Part shown: positions 58,240 to 64,000 of the stretch, one piece after another
How positions within the stretch are numbered: position 1 is the stretch's first letter
Layout of the letters: every line of letters starts with the position of its first letter
DNA from: Homarus americanus
Lineage: Eukaryota > Arthropoda > Malacostraca > Decapoda > Nephropidae
Length of the DNA: 64,000 nucleotides
NCBI RefSeq assembly: GCF_018991925.1
Contig: NW_024724368.1
Location: 2,655,778-2,719,777, forward strand
Direction of reading: 5' to 3'
The notes under the pieces: model-generated
What the model saw: the letters and a program-made list of their open reading frames with translations, nothing else
Told to the model about the DNA's origin: nothing
Databases searched by the model: none
Made by a program: the position numbers and the translations under genes

Positions 58240-59370
58240 TAAACACGTGAAAATTAGGTACCCCAGTTTATTTCACATGATGGTTAAACACCCTAACGCT
58301 AACTTAACCAAACAGTACCCAAACTAACCTAACCTAACAGTACCCAAACTAACCTAACCTAATCATCCTCAGGTAGGCCTAATCATCCTCAGGTAGAGTT
58401 GGGGTGTTCTAATCTTGAGGTGAAATAAGCTGGGGGTATTCTAATCATCAGGTGAAATAAGCTGGGATATTCAGGTGAAATAAGCTGGGAGTATCTAATC
58501 ATCAGGTGAAATAAGCTGGGATATTCAGGTGAAATAAGCTGGGAGATATTCAGGTGAAAATAGCTGGAGTATCTAATCATCAGGTGAAATAAAGCTAGGA
58601 TATTCAGGTGATATAAGCTGGGATATTCAGGTGAAATAAAGCTGGGGTATCTAATTATCAGGTGAAATAAGCTAGGATATTCAGGTGATATAGCTGGGAT
58701 ATTCAGGTGAAATAAGCTGGGGTATCTAATCTTAAGGTGAAATAGCTGGGGTATCTAATCTTAAGGTGAAATAAGCTGGGGTATCTAATCTTAAGGTGAA
58801 ATAAGCTGGGGTATCTAATCTTAAGGTGAAATAAGCTGGGGTATCTAATCTTAAGGTGAAATAAAAGCTAGGATATTCAGGTGATATAAGCTGGGATATT
58901 CAGGTGAAATAAGCTGGGAGTAATATCAGTATCAGTGAAATAGCTGGGATATTCAGGTGAAATAAGAAAACTGGGAGTATCTAATTATCAGGTGAAAAAA
59001 GCTGGGATATTCAGGTGAAATAAGCTGGGGAGTATCTAATCATCAGGTGAAATAAGCTGGGATATTCAGGTGAAATAAGCTGGGGGTATCTAATCATCAG
59101 GTGACATAAGCTGGGATATTCAGGTGAAATAAGCTGGGATATTCAGGTGAAATAAGCTGGGGGTATCTAATCATCAGGTGAAATAAGCTAGGATATTCAG
59201 GTGATATAAGCTGGGATATTCAGGTGAAATAAGCTGGGGTATCTAATTATCAGGTGAAATAAGCTAGGATATTCAGGTGATATAAGCTGGGATATTCAGG
59301 TGAAATAAGCTGGGGGTATCTAATCATCAGGTGAAATATATTGCGGTGTCTAATCTTCAGGTGATCCTCC
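58240..59370. repeat. Foldback family member with hugely amplified right arm
   Basis: Left arm (ATTTCACATGATGGTTAAAC), a core of CCTAACCTAACAGTACCCAA (58280-58370), then about 1 kb of right-arm units of two lengths: 30 bp (GGGGTATCTAATCATCAGGT plus GAAATAAGCT) and 23 bp (GGGATATTCAGGTGAAATAA plus GCT), often alternating. It ends GTGTCTAATCTTCAGGTGAT at about 59362. Confidence 0.9.
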
Positions 59371-59567
59371 ATAACACGCAAGAACCACCTTACTTATAGT
59401 GACGTTTGTGAGTAAAGTTATGAGTACGGATTAACCCACAAGCTGCAGTGACGCGCAATGACAGCGGCTGGAGTTCAGATGGCAGCTGTTACCAGGGTCG
59501 TGTCTACTCATATCTCTCTCTCTCTCTCTTCCACACCCCCCTAACACTCCTATACATGAACCAGAGA
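59371..59567. other. Short unique spacer
   Basis: Nothing recognised apart from a TC run at 59514-59530. Confidence 0.3.
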
Positions 59568-59569
59568 TA

Positions 59570-59628
<59 letters not shown>
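59568..59628. repeat. GT dinucleotide tract
   Basis: GT repeats with one TT change. Confidence 0.9.
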
Positions 59629-59632
<4 letters not shown>

Positions 59633-59853
59633 AGCTAACAATACAAACAATAGTCAAGATAGATAATGCCTTCACTCAAACAACACGCAAAACAGCTGCT
59701 GTTACCACTACCACTATCACCACCACCACCATTACCACTACCACCATACACCTCAATCCTCTCTAGTCTGCTCTGACCCATAATGCATCTCCGGGTCACG
59801 CCCCTTAACAAACTACAACACACACACAGACGTACAACAGCAGCACCATTATC

Positions 59854-59858
<5 letters not shown>

Positions 59859-59891
<33 letters not shown>
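59859..59891. repeat. GA dinucleotide tract
   Basis: Uninterrupted AG repeats. Confidence 0.9.
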
Positions 59892-59894
<3 letters not shown>

Positions 59895-60071
59895 CCACAA
59901 ACCTCTCTTTCTCTCCCAACTGCAAAAATATTCCTTACCTACTCTCTCTCTCTCAACAGCCATCTTATCCTCTTCACCTCCCCAACCCTCGTCAACTATT
60001 CACTACACCTTAGACCGGAGCAGACATCATTTACCCATTCACAAGGTGTTCAGTAAGAGCTCCACCGCAGG

Positions 60072-60252
60072 TATAAAAAGGATCACCTGTTGATTATACA
60101 CCCTGGCCTTAAGGTAAACCACACTCACCTAACGCTAACTTAACCTAACCTAACGCTAACCTAACCTAACCTAACCTAACGCTAACTTAACCTAACCGAA
60201 CCCTAACTTAACCTAACGCTAACCTAACCTAACGCTAACCTAACCTAACCGC
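60072..60252. repeat. Foldback family: left arm and CCTAACGCTAAC core
   Basis: Left arm GGATCACCTGTTGATTATAC, then CTAACGCTAACTTAACCTAA repeats. The expected right arm is not visible; a CT tract follows directly. Confidence 0.65.
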
Positions 60253-60265
60253 CGGTATCGTTTAA

Positions 60266-60267
60266 GC

Positions 60268-60325
<58 letters not shown>
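60266..60325. repeat. CT dinucleotide tract
   Basis: CT repeats with one CC interruption at the left. Confidence 0.95.
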
Positions 60326-60328
<3 letters not shown>

Positions 60329-60784
60329 GGTGGCTCCAACTGGGCGCCAGGGGAGGTGGTGAGACGGAGGGCTGGGAGTGAGACAGATGCAAGTACTGGG
60401 GAGGCTCGTGAGGACAGGGGCTGGGGGAGTGAGAGATAGGATTTGGGTTCAAGGAGAAGCCTCCTGAGTCCCGGGTGGAGTGAGTGCAGGATGGAGCGGA
60501 AGGAGAGGAGGGCGGGAAAGAAGGAAGGAAGGAAGGAGGGTACAGCGGGTGGGGAACAAGGGGGTGGTGGGTGAGGTAATTATATTCATTGTGTTGGGGA
60601 AGGGGGGGGTGGTGGGGGCTCTGCATGTCTTCTCATATTTTGGGGTTAGCATGAAAGAGGTGGGCGGGTGTAGAGTGTCGGGTGTGGTAGAGATGGGGTG
60701 TGGTAGGGTGGGGTGAGGTTTACTATTCAATAACATAGACATCCATTCATTACCCTAAATCTTGATCTCCACCACCTACTCTTT
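60326..60784. other. G-rich spacer
   Basis: G-rich words (GGGGTGTGGTAGGGTGGGG near 60695); no gene recognised. Confidence 0.35.
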
Positions 60785-61060
60785 TGAGCTCTGCAATGTG
60801 AGGAAAAAGAGGTGAGGGAAAGGAGGGGGGAGGGAGGAAGGAGGGAGAGAGGTGGGGGGGGGGAGGGAGAGGAGGGAGGAGAGGGAGGAGGAGGGGGAGA
60901 GGAGGGGGAGGAGAGGGGTGAGGAAGAGGTGAGGGAGAGGGAGGGGGAGAGGTGAGGGGAGAAAGGTGAGGGAGAGGAGGGGGGAGGAGAGAGGAGGGGA
61001 GGGAGAGAGGTGAGGGAGAGGAGAGAGAGTATGGTGATATGATTATGGGGAGGACCAGGA
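60785..61060. repeat. Polypurine tract of about 270 bp
   Basis: GGGAGGAGAGGGAGGAGGAG-type purine run, almost uninterrupted. Confidence 0.9.
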
Positions 61061-61265
61061 AGAGGAGAGCAAGAGGAAGAAAAGCAGGAGGAAAGGGAAG
61101 AGGAGGAAAACACATTAGCAAAATTAAGTACAATATAGACCATCACCACAATTAGCACCATAACTTAATTTCACACCACCAGCCACTGAATTTATCCTCA
61201 AAAGGAACCATTTCCACCACGGTGCAAGAGAGACACACACAGTGAGAAGTGATACCATCCTCAGT

Positions 61266-61565
61266 GTCAAGACCTGACTGAATTACTCAGAATAGGCAAG
61301 CTGTACTCCAAGCTTTGTCAACAAATTTGTTAAACTTAAAAAACGCGCAGTCCGCTACTACAATAAAATTCAGCCCATAAAAGCCCGCACTGATAGATAT
61401 AAGAATAGCACCATCCCATCTACTGTTAAAATAATATATAACTACTGTACAGTACTGTAAATATATTCAACGCATATCATTATGTCTAAATCAAATGTAA
61501 GTTTGTATATTTTCAGACACCGGCTGCAACTCTATTAATAAACAGTTTATTATTATTATTACTAA
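61266..61565 (+). mobile_element. LINE 3' fragment, second family
   Basis: From about 61308 the plus strand reads SFVNKFVKLKKRAVRYYNKI followed by QPIKARTDRYKNSTIPSTVK and ends at TAA near 61460. The RTDRYKNSTIPST motif is typical of the very C-terminus of LINE reverse transcriptase ORFs. A tail with AATAAACAGTTTATTATTAT follows. An in-frame TAG lies just upstream, so the copy is truncated and dead. Confidence 0.6.
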
Positions 61566-61616
61566 ACAGATATACCCGTATGTCCATACCGTCACACGCC
61601 CTGACACTGAAACAGG

Positions 61617-61690
61617 CATAGCCCATGTCCACACGCCTTAGCCCATGTCCACACGCCTTAGCCCATGTCCACGAGCCTTAGCCCATGTAC
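61617..61690. repeat. 20-bp repeat, 3-4 copies
   Basis: TAGCCCATGTCCACACGCCT units. Confidence 0.85.
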
Positions 61691-62030
61691 CGGACGGCCC
61701 TTTACATCCAATGCAGTTGCTATATCTCATGTCCACACGCCCTAACACTGTACCCCCATGGCCACACACGCCCTCTACCAGCAGCAGTAAGATAAAATAA
61801 GAATGTACCTTTATGTGTGTGTGTGTTGGGTGACCGCTGCACGACACACTTAACCCGGCCACAGTTTACGCCTTCCACCCTTATATAACCTTGGCCCGCA
61901 TCGTCAACTTCCGCCAACACACACCAAACCTTTCTACTCAACTTTACTTTTTTCTTGATTTTTCTTGCTTAATTTAGTTTTGTTTTCTTTTGTCTTGTTT
62001 TGTTTTGTGTTTTTCTCGACATTAAACAAA
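61691..62030. other. Unassigned spacer
   Basis: T-rich at 61940-62015; no gene recognised. Confidence 0.3.
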
Positions 62031-62172
62031 TCATCAGGTTAAGGTATGTTAACCCCCTTAATACGATTACTTAACTCTTGATGAAATAAAGTGGGGTGTC
62101 TAATCTTCAGGTGAAACAAACTGGGGTATCTAATCTTCAAGTGAAACAAGCTGGGGTGTCTAATCTTCAAGC
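62031..62172. repeat. Foldback family: three right-arm units
   Basis: Three units of TGGGGTGTCTAATCTTCAGG plus TGAAACAAAC follow AACCCCCTTAATACGATTAC. No TTAGG core is left. Confidence 0.75.
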
Positions 62173-62760
62173 TGTCACGAGAGTCTGGGAGGATGCCAAG
62201 CTTGACAAATGTTCGCTCCCCATAAAGTAAAGCTGTTTGCTAGCTTGGCTCTGGAGGGCAAATTTTATACAATAACTCCTATAGCAATTGTTTTTGTTCT
62301 ATATAATCTTTCTTTTTTGTTCAATGTTATCGTTTTTGTTTCAGTATGTTATCGTTTTTGTTCACTGTTATCATGTTATCTTTTTGTTATGTATATTCTA
62401 CCTTATTTTGTCTTGTTCTTTGTGCTATTATATGTTCTTAAGCCTTGTTCAAAATTTGCTCTTAATCTTGTTCAAAATATGTCCTCAACATTATTAAAAA
62501 TTTACCAACTTTGTTCAAAAATTTGTTCCTAACCTTGTAAAAAAAAATTCTTAATCTTGTTCAAAAGTTGTTGACAACCTTAACCGCTACAGTAAAATAA
62601 ACTATTTCAAACTGTTTAAGATCGGACCATCAGTTTCGTCAACCCTGAGAGGCGTGACCTGACATGACCCTCATTTTGGCACCCACCCACTCGTCCCTCA
62701 ACACCAGCAGGGTCAAGGCCACGGAGTTAAGAGGTCAAGGTTCAAAGCCCCCGCCATTAC
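62173..62760. other. T-rich spacer with short tandem words
   Basis: Repeated TTATCGTTTTTGTT (62328, 62349) and CTTGTTCAAAA (62447-62570). The frames here are low complexity and not supported as genes. Confidence 0.35.
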
Positions 62761-62797
62761 GCAATTATGAAATTTTATAGCCTATGTGTGTACAAGA

Positions 62798-62822
62798 GAT
62801 GGTGTGTGTGTGTGTGTGTGTG
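62798..62822. repeat. GT dinucleotide tract
   Basis: Uninterrupted GT repeats. Confidence 0.85.
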
Positions 62823-64000
62823 CATGAGACGTTATATGTGTATGAGACGCTGTAAGTATATGTGTATGTGCATGTGTGTATATCTTTGCATGTATAAGAG
62901 ACGTGAAGTATACATGTTCGAGTCTAAAAAAAAAAATAATCACTATTCTCGTGTCAGTTGTGAACCTTTAAGTTGACCTCTAAACAATGTATATAAAAAT
63001 TCCCGTGGGCTGGAGATATATAAACTGACCAACCCACGTTTACGGGTCAGATTAAAGGTTCACAGCTGACACGGCATTAGTTTTTATTTCATCTATAGAC
63101 ACAAGATTAACGTTTCCAGCACACGTACACACACGGACGCGCACACACACAAGCCTTAAGAATCTAACAAAGTGGACGAATAAGAACCAAGAACCCAGTA
63201 CACATCTCAATCTATCGTAACCACACAAAAATTCCATCCTCAGATCCACTCACTCATGTCATATATCTGAACGGTGTGTGTGTGTGTGTGTGTGTGTCCT
63301 CCCTTCTCCCGCGGACACACAGTCACCACTAGCAACCAGGTATTGTCCACTGCCAGAGAGGCCCGTCGTGTGTCAGGGCAAGATGAATGGGTGTTGCAGT
63401 AGCGGCGGTATATGAAGAGTCACGCACGGTGTATTGCGTGTTTCCCATGTTCCTCCGCACGTATTATCCGGGCCACCACCTGCCGTGTTTCACCTGGTAT
63501 ACAATTTGCATATCCGGGTAGTGCCTTGCCCCCCCCACCCCCCCACACTGTTATGCTCTATCACGGCAGTCACCTCGGCTCTGTAAGTTCAAGGTGAGTC
63601 TCTACACCCTCTACTAGCCGGGTCTCTAAGGTGCCACCCGTGTGCCTTCGCCCTCTACTGGACCTGAGTGTGGCCGAGCGTCAAGACCCTCTTTGCCATG
63701 TTCTGAAAGAGAGACCCCGCGTCGCTAAGATGCCAGCCGAGTGGGTAAAACTCCACTATGTGTACAAGTGGTGATAGATCCCTCAAGTAAACAGTACCAA
63801 GCAATGTGATGTTTACTCATAAAAAAAATAATAATAATCATATATAACTGACGACTACTTCAATAAAATAAATTGTTAATAATTTCCCACTTGAATGACG
63901 TTGTTTCTCTTGGCTTCCAGTAAAATATTCACACACCACCCAGCCCATCAATACGTCAAATATAAAGGCGGAACCACATCCACGAGGGGCAGTGTAGAGT
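62823..64000. other. Right end, no gene recognised
   Basis: Contains an inverted pair: CAGTTGTGAACCTTTAA (62956) and TTAAAGGTTCACAGCTGAC (63052), about 100 bp apart. A GT tract lies at 63272-63297. The part from 63300 to 63760 is GC-richer and could be a leader or promoter, but no coding segment is supported. Confidence 0.3.

Overview
The window looks like arthropod nuclear DNA, most likely from a decapod crustacean. The reasons are arthropod-type protein-coding exons with large introns, many short tracts of the arthropod telomere-type motif TTAGG/CCTAA, a LINE copy whose 3' end carries TTATGTTC repeats, several Tigger/pogo-like DNA transposons, and a very high load of micro- and minisatellites. 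No organism name is given, so this is inference. Nearly all long open frames are shadows of simple repeats or introns; the genes had to be assembled from short exons with splice sites.

Two genes can be supported, both on the minus strand and head to tail in the AT-rich left 26 kb. (1) TMEM11 (Drosophila Pmi), a mitochondrial inner-membrane protein: coding exons at 10506-10525, 5508-5725 and 2190-2302, with splice phases that join exactly; the last exon (about 60-70 residues) lies off the left end. Its first intron holds a degraded Merlin/IS1016-type DNA transposon and a Tigger-like fragment. (2) dock/NCK, the SH2/SH3 adaptor that links tyrosine kinase receptors to actin: six coding exons between 24067 and 16408 give a 365-residue product with SH3-2, SH3-3 and SH2 but no SH3-1. 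The starting exon codes only nine residues plus two bases, so this is probably a short isoform from an internal promoter. I cannot find SH3-1 exons in the window.

From about 26.8 kb to the right end the DNA changes character. It is a patchwork of tandem arrays (23-, 28-, 20-, 26-, 45-, 31- and 30-bp units), an apparently pure 540-bp AC tract, polypurine blocks, two LINE 3' fragments, and a recurring structure that seems worth describing as a family. In that structure, short inverted arms based on CACCTGAAGATTAGACACCC flank cores of TTAGG-type repeats, and the arms are sometimes amplified in tandem. This segment is either a giant upstream intron of dock or intergenic DNA. A few splice-flanked short open segments on the plus strand (34899-34927, 37571-37657) are the only hints of genes there.

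No rRNA gene, complete tRNA gene, CRISPR array or bacterial-type operon was seen.
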